Source: Alteromonas naphthalenivorans
GTDB lineage: Bacteria > Pseudomonadota > Gammaproteobacteria > Enterobacterales > Alteromonadaceae
Direction: 5' to 3'
NCBI RefSeq assembly: GCF_000213655.1
Contig: NC_015554.1
Span: forward strand, 3,038,001 to 3,102,000
DNA: 64,000 nt
A program made the translations under genes and the position numbers. The notes under the pieces are model-generated. The model ran no database searches, was not told the DNA's origin, and worked only from the letters and a program-made list of their open reading frames with translations. Shown here piece by piece: positions 29,301 to 32,336 of the stretch. Each line of letters starts with the position of its first letter. Within the stretch, counting starts at the first letter, position 1.

Positions 29301-30497
29301 GATGCTCTTACCTATGAATGGACTCTAGGGGTTGAGCTCTTCGGTGTGACTATTGTTATACCTTCTAATGTAGATACAGTAAGTAATAGCATTATCGTTG
29401 CCGAAAATACCGTCCAAGATATCACTCTCACCGTAGATGGCGGTGATCTGCTCTCTCTCGGCTCAGGACTCGATCTATTCATTGAACGAAATAACAACGG
29501 CACGTGGGAAGTTGTAGAGACATTTTCCAGCGATCAGTTGATAGGTTTATTAGGCCTCGACGGTAATGGTGTATTTACTTCTTATGGTCTAACGGAAGGT
29601 GAGTACCGAGTGACAATGGACGTGGACACAGGAGCAGCCAGTGCTCTTGGTGGCGTTAGTGTCGATTTAAGCTCAACAGTTCACTTCTTAGATCAATTTG
29701 TTGTTGAAGAAATTCAAACCGCGATCGGCAACCTGTTCGAAAACGATGTACTGTTTGGTTCAACGTACGACGTAACCCTCTCTACTGATGGAACAACGTT
29801 CCAAGACCCAACGGGCGGCATTACGTTAGTGGGTGATTACGGCACGCTGCAAATTGACGAAACGGGCGCGTACACTTATACCCCGGACAATACGCAAGCC
29901 GTATTTAGTGGAACCTTAACAGATACCTTTACTTACCGTATTGAGTATCCAGATGGTACTGTCGAACAGGCTGAGTTTAACGTATTTGTGACGGCATCTG
30001 GCGAAGGTGTACCAGTAGCAGAAACAAGTAACTCAGCTGAAACTATGGCAAATAGTTCATCGGAGTCGGTAAGTGCATCACAAAGCTCAGAAACGGAAGC
30101 TACTGATGAACCCAAAGCGCCTAACGTTATTGAATTTAGTGGGCAGTCTGAACAAACCGTCGAGTTAAACACTGATTCTCAAGTGGTGACATCTGAGAGC
30201 ACATTGCCGGAAGATATAATTACCCTTCCAGAGGAAAACGATATTGTTACCATCGGGCTGGAAACCGAAGTAACGATTGATACCGTAGATCTTGAGCTTC
30301 CACCAGAAGATTTGATTCTACCGTCGATAGAGTCTATTCCTTCTGATTCTGAAAGCGATAGCACATCGGTAGCTGAGTCTGGGCAGGTGTCTGGTGATAC
30401 TTCTAAAGAGAGTGACGGCAGTATTGGCATTGCGACTCCAACGGAGTCAGATGTGCTAAAAACAGCAATCGATAAATTCCCAACAACGGATATTTAA
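11388..30497 (+). CDS. Giant Lap/Bap-type repeat adhesin with N-terminal retention module
   Basis: A 6369-residue secreted surface protein. Residues 1-~150 form a LapA-like retention module with acidic linker and the LapG cleavage motif TAAG at 124-127, followed by GGGGAGGSNFVRVDR as in that family. Residues ~185-3640 carry about 37 Ig-like units of ~93 aa (NDTTPTISGTTD...GSTVT..VTDSAGNTQT...). Then come seven 171-aa composite units with DVDGDGTPDFTV (~3642-4838), three 88-aa units (~4839-5102) and one further Ig-like unit. Two ~370-aa related modules with VCBS-like ends follow (~5210-5950), then a final VCBS-like domain to ~6204 and an acidic Ser/Glu-rich tail (~6205-6369). I find no RTX nonapeptides (GGxGxDxUx) and only one Cys (residue 916). 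Secretion by the divergent LapE-B-C operon is inferred from position. Cell-cell or surface attachment is the expected role. Confidence 0.93.
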   Translation: MANVIVVEVNGEVLVERSKTNEQFAASENTVLSEGDSLIIPDGSTVRVSVDGIIKELPAGQTVTFPLQLDFSDFDSDDEFAVFDESVEDLNALLDQTGDSQDLDQDFLDVLAGDDDILESLEATAAGLDGGGGAGGSNFVRVDRINETVDPVAFEFEQGANGNEELTSEQFGDGGDEATDITITLNATPLDNDSTPTISGTTDATPGSTVTLTVTDSAGNVQTLTTTVQADGTFSVDVPVELAEGEYSVEATVTDAAGNTATDANTGEIDTTAPVISLDAQGTDNDTTPTLSGTTDAAPGSTVTLTVTDSAGNVQTLTTTVQADGTFSVDVPVELAEGEYSVEASVTDAAGNTATDANTGEIDTTAPAISLDAQGTDNDTTPTLSGTTDAAPGSTVTLTVTDSAGNVQTLTTTVQADGTFSVDVPVELAEGEYSVEASVTDAAGNTATDANTGEIDTTAPVISLDAQGTDNDTTPTLSGTTDAAPGSTVTLTVTDSAGNVQTLTTTVQADGTFSVDVPVELAEGEYSVEATVTDAAGNTATDANTGEIDTTAPDITLDAQGTGTGTGNDTTPTLSGTTDATPGSTVTLTITDSAGNTQTVTAIVQPDGTYSADVPAELAEGEFTVNASVTDEAGNTASVEAQGAIDVTAPTISLNDPGINGDATPTLSGLTDAVPGSTITLSVTDSAGVTQTFSTTVLADGTFTVEVPNAVAEGTYSVTVEVTDGAGNTAQATASGDYDSTSPSTTVNQPAPTNDTTPNVSGETDAPPGSEVVIVVTDSEGNEQTIVTTVGADGTFNEDVPAELSEGEYTVDVTVTTPAGNSSTTTVTGEIDTTAPVISLEPIGSTNDDTPVINGDTDAEPGAVVTLDIVHSDGTTQTITAIVQEDGSFSAEVPQALANGDFTVTATVSDVAANTCSTSIDAVINTQGPNIVIETGSPTNGSEGIGGSSDAPNSEVVVVITDSDGNSQTITGTTDENGNFNVAFPPGAEEDEYDIEVTVADESGNSSTATATTVLDTTPPVVNIDPQTDANDTTPTISGNTDLPAGSEVVITVTDSQGNAQTVTAVVDENESFSADVDEALAEGNYEVSVEATDAAGNTTSAVDNSGNIDTTAPPLSLDPQTDGSDTTPTISGTTDLPPGSTVTIVVTDSADNTQTIDAIVNDGGNFSVDVQTPLTEGEYTVEASATDDAGNTTIVTEDGGNIDTQAPTIALEPLGTSNDTTPSISGSTNLEAGSTVTLTVTDSAGNSQTFPATVDTNGEFSADVPAELADGDYTVEATATDAAGNSASTAQTGSVDTNSPNLTLDPLGDDNDTTPTISGTTDLPTGSTVTMSVTDALGNTQTFTATVDGSGNFSVDVPNPLAEGEYSVTATATDANGNSATATETGGNIDITSPLVNLDAQGSTNDATPTISGNTDQAPGNNVSITVTDSAGNTQTFVAVVGNDGTFSVDVPAELADGNFTITATVNDDAGNQDSASTQGNIDTAAPTLSLDPQDIGNDTTPLISGTTDLPQGSTVTLAVTDSAGNTQTINTLVDANGNFSVDVPQELADGDFTVTATAEDEAGNEASDNATGNINTNSPTLVLDGQGETNDSSPTISGSSSLPEGSTITLTVTDSAGNSQTITATVDTGGTFNADVNVPLADGAYTVTASATDSDGNTTTVTDNGGTIDTTAPALTLENPGSTGDTTPTLSGTTDLPGGSTVTLVVTDSAGNTQTVNALVDANGSFSVDVPNAVADGDFTVTASATDSAGNTANANTTGNVDSQAPLLALDTQVSTSDVTPTISGTTDVAPGTLVTITVVDATGDSQSFQAAVQADGTFSADVPAALAEGDFTVTATVSDAQGNTATANEANGNIDTQVPVVNVNPLNSGNDTTPVISGNTDLPEGAVVVINITDSNGDTQTINALVDADGNFATEALSPLPEGDYSVEVTATDDAGNSTTTSEDGGNIDTTAPVLTLNPQGTGNDETPNISGNTDLAPGSTVTLTVTDSAGNTQTFDAIVDANGDFSADVPNAIPDGSYTVTASASDDAGNTTTTSDTGTLDSSAPALTLEAQVTVSDTIPTLSGTTDLPAGSTVTLSVIDSAGNTQTFTALVDASGNFSADVPAPLAEGDYSVTATATDSSGNSASVTDNNGVVDTVAPVISLDTLGSNNDTSPTISGTTDLAAGESVTLSITDNAGNTQTVTATVDANGNFSVDVPVALTEGDYTVTATAKDEAGNSSTASAAGTIDTTAPTLTLDPQGLGNDTTPTMSGSTDLAEGSVVSLVITDSTGNIQTVTATVDAAGNFTVDLPAALAEGSYSVEATATDEAGNSTSILDNSGNIDTTPPELNLDELAPENNLTPTISGLTNLPAGAIVTLTVVDSAGNTQTFAATVQTDGSFAANVPSPLAEGDYTVTATAQDPAGNQGSASETGGSVDTTAPVITLDPFGTGNDTTPTISGSTDLDAGSTVTITVTDNTGTEQSFTATVDDNGDFSADVPNPMADGNFDVTATATDAAGNTATDTVSGDINSAAPTLSLEPLGADNDTTPTILGNTDIAPGSTVTLIVTDSAGNTQTFTATVQGDGGFTADVPAGLSEGDYSVTATATDGAGNSASVTENGGNIDTTAPSITIDAQGLGNDATPSISGTTDLNAGDTVSISVTDNAGNTQTFTATVLNDGTYSADVPADLAEGSFSATVTATDDAGNSATAIDNSGVIDTAAPTITLDALDLTNDATPTISGTTDLSAGNTVNISVTDSLGNTQTFTATVQANGSFSADVPVDLAQGDYTVEVTATDDAGNQNTAIDNNGVIDTTPPVINLDPVASGNDATPILGGTTDLPEGATITLVVTDAGGNVQNLTATVNADGAFSVEVPGALADGDYNVSASASDTAGNSTTVTGSGNINASAPDITLDALGQTNDATPLISGTTNAPVGATITLTVTDNAGAVQTFTTAVQGDGTFSASVPTDLAEGSYTVVAEVDDSAGNTGSDSETGGVIDTTSPTIDVTELGIGNDATPTISGTADQPVGSTVSITVTDDAGNVQTLSATVQSDGSFSVDVPVTLAEGNYTVQATVVDEAGNTASDAETGVIDTLSPVITLDEPGTVGDSTPTISGTVDLPQGSTVQITVVDNAGNTQVFNALVTTGGVFSTDVPAAMAEGSFTVSVTATDTAGNSTTDNEAGVVDTLVPTLTIDVADTTNDATPLITGSTDEPAGSVITILVTDSAGATQTLSAVVQADGSFSISPGTNLAEGDFTVSAAIDDDAGNTATASDTGNIDTTPPLLTLTPLEEGNDTTPTLSGSTNLAQGSEVTLVVTDNAGNVQTITATVDVNGDFTVDVPVPLAEGAYSVEATASDDAGNSTNVVDNTGVIDTTAPTLSLDALDSENDTTPTISGNSDLPAGATVTITVTDNAGVSQTFDATVQVDGSYSADVPAPMAEGGYTVTAVAQDSAGNESTATETNGSVDTTAPTITLDAQGTGNDTTPTITGSTDLSAGSLVTITVSDSAGAEQTFTAIVDSNGNFSADVPNAMTDGNFDVTATATDAAGNSASDTTSGNINLAVPNLTLDPLGTGNDTTPTISGTTDIPPGSTVSISVTDNAGNTQTFDATVQANGTFSVDMPAALSEGNYSVTATATDGAGNTATANENGGIIDTTAPAAPTVDAGNGTEITGTAEAGAVVNVDVDGDGTPDFTVTADGDGNWSVTPTTPLTDGVVVTATAIDEAGNTSGPASDTVDAVAPVVAFNDLTTNDTTPALTGSVDDPTATVVVTINGIDYPATNNGNGTWTLADDAVAALAEGSYTATVTATDPDGNVSTNTGTVVIDTTVPAAPTVDVGNGNEISGTAEAGATVSVDVDGDGTTDFTVIADGDGNWSVTPATSLADGVVVTATATDEAGNVSAPASDTVDAVAPVVAISDLTTNDTTPELIGTVDDPSAIVVVTIDGVDYTASNNGDGSWTLADDAVAALAEGSYTATVTATDADGNVGANSGTVVIDTTPPAIPTVDAGNGTEITGTAEAGSEVNVDVDGDGIPDFTVTADGDGNWSITPDTPLADGVVVTATATDVAGNISNPASDTVDAAAPVVAFNDLTTNDTTPALTGSIDDPTATVVVTINDVDYTATNNGDGTWTLTNDAVAALAEGSYTATVTATDPEGNVGTNTGTVVIDTTVPIAPTVDAGNGTEITGTAEAGALVSVDVDGDGTPDFTVVADGDGNWSITPDTPLADGVVVSATATDDAGNTSAPASDTVDAVAPVVTINDVTTNDTTPALTGSVDDASATVVVTIDGNDYTATNNGNGTWTLADDAVATLAEGSYTATVAATDPDGNVSTNTGTVVIDTTVPTAPTVDAGNGTEITGTAEAGATVNIDVDGDGTPDYTVTADGDGNWSVTPDTPLADGVVVSATATDDAGNTSAPASDTVDAIAPVVAINDLTTNDTTPALTGTVDDDTATVVVTINGIDYPATNNGNGTWTLADDAVATLAEGSYTATVTATDPEGNVSTNTGTVVIDTTAPAAPTVEAGNGTEITGTAEAGATVNVDVDGDGTPDFTVVADGDGNWSITPDTPLADGVVVSATATDDAGNTSAPASDTVDAVAPVVTINDVSTNDTTPALTGTVDDASATVVVTIDGNDYTATNNGNGTWTLADDAVATLAEGSYTATVAATDPDGNVSTNTGTVVIDTTVPTAPTVDAGNGTEITGTAEAGALVSVDVDGDGTPDFTVVADGDGNWSITPDTPLADGVVVSATATDDAGNTSAPASDTVDAVAPVVTINDVTTNDTTPVLTGTVDDATATVVITIDGVDYIATNNGNGTWTLADDVVATLAEGSYPTSVTATDDAGNTDTDTGTVVIDTTAPTVAINDLTTNDTTPELTGTVNDPNAIVVVTIDGNDYTATNNGNGTWTLADDAVASLAEGSYPTSVTATDAAGNTVTNTGTVVIDTTAPTVAINDLTTNDTTPELTGTVNDPNAIVVVTIDGNDYTATNNGNGTWTLADDAVASLAEGSYPTSVTATDAAGNTVTNTGTVVIDTTAPTVAINDLTTDDPTPALTGTVNDPNAVVVVTIDGNDYTATNNGNGTWTLADNIVALLAEGNYTATVTATDAVGNSDSATGSIVIDTSIDENNNGQTVTFDSISNDSGVAGDFITSDSTLIFNGTVDLGDNTTLTVTVDGTSYTFGTDPELTIDGSGNWSLDLTGTTLPAGTYAVVATVTDEAGNTASTASQNVVVQALDAINDGNAVDMGEPVVTVNPPETTSNVDVIGLAESTGGVDASASFTVSPNHVGEVLVEVDQIALVAVADAYIVEVYDESGQLVYKGVSADSQLADVGGLDIFDVTGDETISFTLAGLDAGNYSVVVRNDENLLEDLLDNDNSNDVDLDELGTAGVVLGPDNQAVVLDTIETTLNTDVLGIPLDTVGTQVRGVLETLLDTTTVIGAGQLVNLLTAPLDAIGLTGFFDDILSVVADALLSNTLTLLQDTDITTTLTEYTYSGDLVAQGNLINGDLSGVGADTILDGAQVTLVTNASGDSVAVPATGTVTIQGNYGVLEIAADGTYTYTTDGDRSAIGKDEVFNYTLSDGETSDIAALTISISGSDFPPVVAQTDNNDMELGAQTAIVNAPVTDSDFQVIGLAEGSPAAGSPEASTTLTVDAGFFGEVVVEVSQTALVAVADAYRVDIIDADGNVVATAMTPDNPLIGDAVGINLIGLTGDDTLVAKFSGLPAGDYTVVVRNDESALETLFDQDSDGSITLTELGDGGVVLGEENQEVVLTALEAALNGTNASVLNGLGLGTVVRNFILEPALGAADTIGAGDLVSTITTGLNLLGLGTLADTVLDAVAAALLSNTLTLLQSTDITSTLTEYAFEGSTTTSGNVIDAANTGDVADSIAEGGVVTQVTPTNGETVTVLGTGLSGITIEGDYGDLTIFEDGSYTYVANGVRDGLGSTDSFSYTISDGTNTSTANLNFNLSGQGVSADSARAELIYDFATAAGVSEPDALTYEWTLGVELFGVTIVIPSNVDTVSNSIIVAENTVQDITLTVDGGDLLSLGSGLDLFIERNNNGTWEVVETFSSDQLIGLLGLDGNGVFTSYGLTEGEYRVTMDVDTGAASALGGVSVDLSSTVHFLDQFVVEEIQTAIGNLFENDVLFGSTYDVTLSTDGTTFQDPTGGITLVGDYGTLQIDETGAYTYTPDNTQAVFSGTLTDTFTYRIEYPDGTVEQAEFNVFVTASGEGVPVAETSNSAETMANSSSESVSASQSSETEATDEPKAPNVIEFSGQSEQTVELNTDSQVVTSESTLPEDIITLPEENDIVTIGLETEVTIDTVDLELPPEDLILPSIESIPSDSESDSTSVAESGQVSGDTSKESDGSIGIATPTESDVLKTAIDKFPTTDI
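11941..22310 (+). repeat. Tandem array of about 37 Ig-like repeats, 279-bp period
   Basis: I counted 37 copies of the TP(T/S)(I/L)SG-type landmark at intervals close to 93 codons. Units 1-4 (11941 to about 13050) are nearly identical in DNA: the same CAGACAGTGCGGGTAACGTA word recurs at 12031, 12310, 12589 and 12868, exactly 279 bp apart. Later units share the protein pattern but have diverged in DNA, so the array mixes old units with recent duplicates at its 5' end. Unit 5 opens with a short GGCACT hexamer run (13066-13083) adding Gly-Thr pairs. Confidence 0.9.
22311..25902 (+). repeat. Seven tandem 513-bp (171-aa) composite repeats
   Basis: Each unit joins an ~83-aa segment (VDAGNGTEITGTAEAGA...DVDGDGTPDFTV...DGDGNWS) to an ~88-aa segment (NDLTTNDTTPALTG...NNGNGTWTLADDAVA). 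Unit starts GCACC at 22311 and 22824 show the 513-bp period. Units 4 and 6 contain long identical stretches 1026 bp apart (for example from 24191 and 25217), pointing to recent duplication or conversion of a two-unit block. Confidence 0.9.
25903..26694 (+). repeat. Three tandem 264-bp (88-aa) repeats
   Basis: These are copies of the second half of the 171-aa composite unit alone. They start at 25903, 26167 and 26431, exactly 264 bp apart. The first two are almost identical in DNA; the third has diverged (TTDDPTPALTG). They appear to have arisen by loss of the DVDGDG half followed by amplification. Confidence 0.88.
27016..29235 (+). repeat. Two diverged ~1.1-kb modules near the adhesin C-terminus
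   Basis: Module A (about 27016-28110) and module B (about 28110-29235) follow the same plan. Each has a VIGLAE(S/G) opening, GEV(L/V)VEV.Q.ALVAVADAY, an acidic calcium-like D-rich loop before ELG..GVVLG, a hydrophobic IGAG.LV...ALLSNTLTLLQ.TDIT.TLTEY stretch, and a VCBS-like end (GNYG.LEI..DG.YTY). DNA identity is low, so the duplication is old. The hydrophobic middle part may pack against the outer membrane or export machinery; this is inference. Confidence 0.75.
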
Positions 30498-30517
30498 TGT
30501 AAAAGAGGCTTAACGAT

Positions 30518-30553
30518 AAAGGCCCTGATACAGATGTATCAGGGCCTTTTTTT
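30518..30553 (+). terminator. Rho-independent terminator of the adhesin gene
   Basis: A strong hairpin (AAAGGCCCTGATACA, loop GATG overlapping its top, TATCAGGGCCTTT) runs into seven or more T, starting 20 nt after the adhesin stop. It rules out a downstream extension of the adhesin transcript carrying extra RTX coding sequence. Confidence 0.9.
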
Positions 30554-30695
30554 ATTTAGAGAGCTGCGAAACTCACCGCTTACAACGTCTAATTATTCTA
30601 TACAACGAACAAGCAGGTAAATGTTAAACCTATACCAAGGAAACCTTCGGCACCTCATTGATTAATCAAAAGGTTTCGTATTTAACGGAACTACG

Positions 30696-30701
30696 TATAA
30701 T
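30696..30701 (+). promoter_or_regulatory. -10 element of the tRNA-Arg promoter
   Basis: A consensus TATAAT ends 18 nt before the mature tRNA 5' end. The -35 region is not clearly consensus; a 12-bp palindrome TTGATTAATCAA (30658-30669) lies upstream. Confidence 0.45.
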
Positions 30702-30719
30702 AGTTTATCACAACGTTAG

Positions 30720-30794
30720 GTCCCCATAGTTTAATGGATAAAACAAGGCCCTCCTAAGGCTTAGATGTTGGTTCGATTCCAGCTGGGGACGCCA
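30720..30794 (+). tRNA. tRNA-Arg (anticodon CCT)
   Basis: A 75-nt cloverleaf: acceptor GTCCCCA pairs with TGGGGAC, the D-loop has TTTAATGGATA, the anticodon loop CTCCTAA reads CCT (decodes AGG), the T-arm is GTTGGTTCGATTCCAGC, and a discriminator G is followed by encoded CCA. It resembles E. coli argW. A weak hairpin (30794-30829) follows it. This tRNA is a common phage or island integration site, but no integrase gene is present nearby. Confidence 0.95.
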
Positions 30795-31278
30795 TCTTGG
30801 CTAACTCCGACTTCAGTAGTTAGCAAGATTAATCGTGTTGCGTTCAGCCTTTCCTGGAGTTATTCCCCATAAGTTATTCCCCATAAGCTACCTAACTAGG
30901 TATCTAAAATGTCGTTCCATAATAAGCAACTGAGGCTCTATCGCCATGCCCTAGTGTGATCATTCTCCTCCCCCTTCCAACAAAATCTAGCACCTAGACC
31001 TTGTTGATTTAAGCCACTTCCGCTAATAGTAACCCATCGCTAAAGTTGCTACGTATAAGATTCATTCGCTAACAATGCAAACAACGACCTCGACTTCAGC
31101 TTTTAAAATGATGCGATATTAGGATCAGCCCATGAAATATGAGCGTAGAAAATCAAACAAACAGCCCCATATTCATTTCTTAGTAAGACAGTGCTCACTC
31201 AGGCCAACGTTATAAAGTAGTATTGGCGTAGCGAATACATTCATGGCAGTAACGCTTCGCTGAGTGTGGGAGAAAATT
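30795..31278. other. Gene-free stretch between tRNA-Arg and smrA
   Basis: No convincing ORF on either strand. It holds an imperfect hairpin just after the tRNA (CTTGGCTAACT...AGTTAGCAAG) and a tandem duplication of 14 bp (GTTATTCCCCATAA at 30859-30872 and 30873-30886). The rest is featureless AT-rich DNA. The smrA ribosome site GGGAG is at its right end. Confidence 0.6.
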
Positions 31279-31869
31279 ATGACTGATATTGAAACCAATG
31301 ATGATTTACATTCATTCTTTGCAGAGATGCAAGATGTAAAACCTATTAAACCTTCAAACAAAGCATTGCTGCATGATACAGAGAATGCGATAGCTGAAAA
31401 AAAGCGGCGTGCTGCGCGTCAACGCAGTGAACGGGAAAAGCTGAAAAGCCCGCTAAGCTTAGAAGGGATAACACCGGTAAAGCCTGACGATTTCATTTTG
31501 TTCCAACAACCGGGTATTCAAGATGGTGTGTTCAAAAAATTACGCATGGGTAAATACCCATTAGAAGAAACCCTTTCTCTCAGTGGCATGACGATTGAGC
31601 AAAGTAGAGATGCACTATACAAAGCGATAACCGACTCACATAAACGGGGTGTAAGGGCATTATTGATTAAGCACGGCAAGGGCGAAGAGAGTAAACCTTT
31701 TCCTGCTTACAAGAAAAGCTTTGTTAATCACTGGTTGCTTGAGTTAGAAGAGGTCATTGCCTACCACACAGCGCAGCCTATGCACGGTGGGTTTGCAGCT
31801 ACGTATGTATTGTTGAAGAAACATCCCGATCAGAAATTGATCAACAGAGAGAAAAATAGAAAAGGCTAA
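31279..31869 (+). CDS. smrA: SmrA-like Smr-domain protein (putative DNA endonuclease)
   Basis: The protein resembles E. coli SmrA (YdaL): a charged N-terminus, then the stretch GIQDGVFKKLRMGKYPLEETL, an Smr domain with LLIKHGKGEES, and a C-terminal AQPMHGGFAATYVLLKK. I start at ATG 31279, with GGGAG 8 nt upstream, rather than at 31264, giving 196 residues. The first Smr motif, normally LDLHG/LDLHR, reads LSLSG here, so a conserved Asp and His are both lost; the second motif HGKG is intact. The cellular role of SmrA is not well known. A long hairpin follows the stop. Confidence 0.82.
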   Translation: MTDIETNDDLHSFFAEMQDVKPIKPSNKALLHDTENAIAEKKRRAARQRSEREKLKSPLSLEGITPVKPDDFILFQQPGIQDGVFKKLRMGKYPLEETLSLSGMTIEQSRDALYKAITDSHKRGVRALLIKHGKGEESKPFPAYKKSFVNHWLLELEEVIAYHTAQPMHGGFAATYVLLKKHPDQKLINREKNRKG

Positions 31870-31911
31870 TAGCGCAAGATAGGTAAAATGAATTGGTAAA
31901 GCTGAGTGATT

Positions 31912-31943
31912 AACGCCAGTATCTGAACACAGATACTGGCGTT
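31912..31943. terminator. Perfect 14-bp hairpin between smrA and a convergent small ORF
   Basis: AACGCCAGTATCTG, loop AACA, CAGATACTGGCGTT is a perfect stem. Only a short T run follows on the plus strand (AGAATTT) and none on the minus strand, so termination strength is moderate. It lies 43 nt after smrA. Confidence 0.65.
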
Positions 31944-31960
31944 AGAATTTCACTTTCAGA

Positions 31961-32101
31961 CTACTTAACTGAAGACTGCACAACTAGCGTTGAAGTAACG
32001 TCGGCAGATTTAGCTGAACTGCTGAAAACAGCAGTAACAAACATCAGCACAACCGCTATGGCTACTCCGGTTAAGCCAAACCCTTTTGATGAACGATTCA
32101 T
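31961..32101 (-). CDS. Hypothetical 46-residue single-pass membrane or exported protein
   Basis: A short minus-strand frame reads MNRSSKGFGLTGVAIAVVLM, continues with FVTAVFSSSAKSADVTSTLV and ends VQSSVK. It has a basic N-terminus, one hydrophobic segment of about 18 residues and a Ser/Thr-rich tail. That could be a signal peptide with an AKSA-type cleavage site or a membrane anchor. The ribosome site is weak (GAGACGA). A hairpin ACCAACAA/TTGTTGGT (32123-32144) lies in its leader, and the strong hairpin at 31912-31943 lies after its stop. I do not recognise the family. The terminator-like hairpin at the right place and the coherent protein profile are the only support. Confidence 0.4.
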   Translation of the reverse strand: MNRSSKGFGLTGVAIAVVLMFVTAVFSSSAKSADVTSTLVVQSSVK

Positions 32102-32287
32102 TCGTCGTCTCTTGTTATCAACACCAACAATATTTTTTGTTGGTACAACCCTTAAAACAAACTCCTGTAACCTGTCTGCAATCCCTGCATTGCACTACAA
32201 TAGATCAGTGACTTATCGAAGACAAGCCCTCAGTACAATTTTTTGACACTTTGCCAATCTATTGACACGCTTTACGCTCATTTAAGT

Positions 32288-32320
32288 AAAAAGTAGAGAT
32301 AAGAACATCTTACCTCTACT
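32288..32320 (-). terminator. Terminator downstream of purL
   Basis: AGTAGAGATAAGA / TCTTACCTCTACT pair with one G-T or A-C position around loop ACA. On the minus strand the stem is followed by TTTTACTT. It lies 17 nt beyond the purL stop. Confidence 0.75.
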
Positions 32321-32336
32321 AAGCTTAAGCGCGTTT

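Noticed and set aside
11388..30497. CRISPR array suggested by the regular repeats
   Set aside because: The repeat period (264-513 bp) is far too long, there are no short spacers, and the repeats are one continuous open reading frame.
31173..31361. Minus-strand 62-codon ORF across the smrA start
   Set aside because: It is antisense to the smrA coding region and ribosome site, with no start signal of its own.
32058..32246. Plus-strand 62-codon ORF between smrA and purL
   Set aside because: No ribosome site, and it opposes a minus-strand frame with a more coherent membrane profile. Composition looks random.
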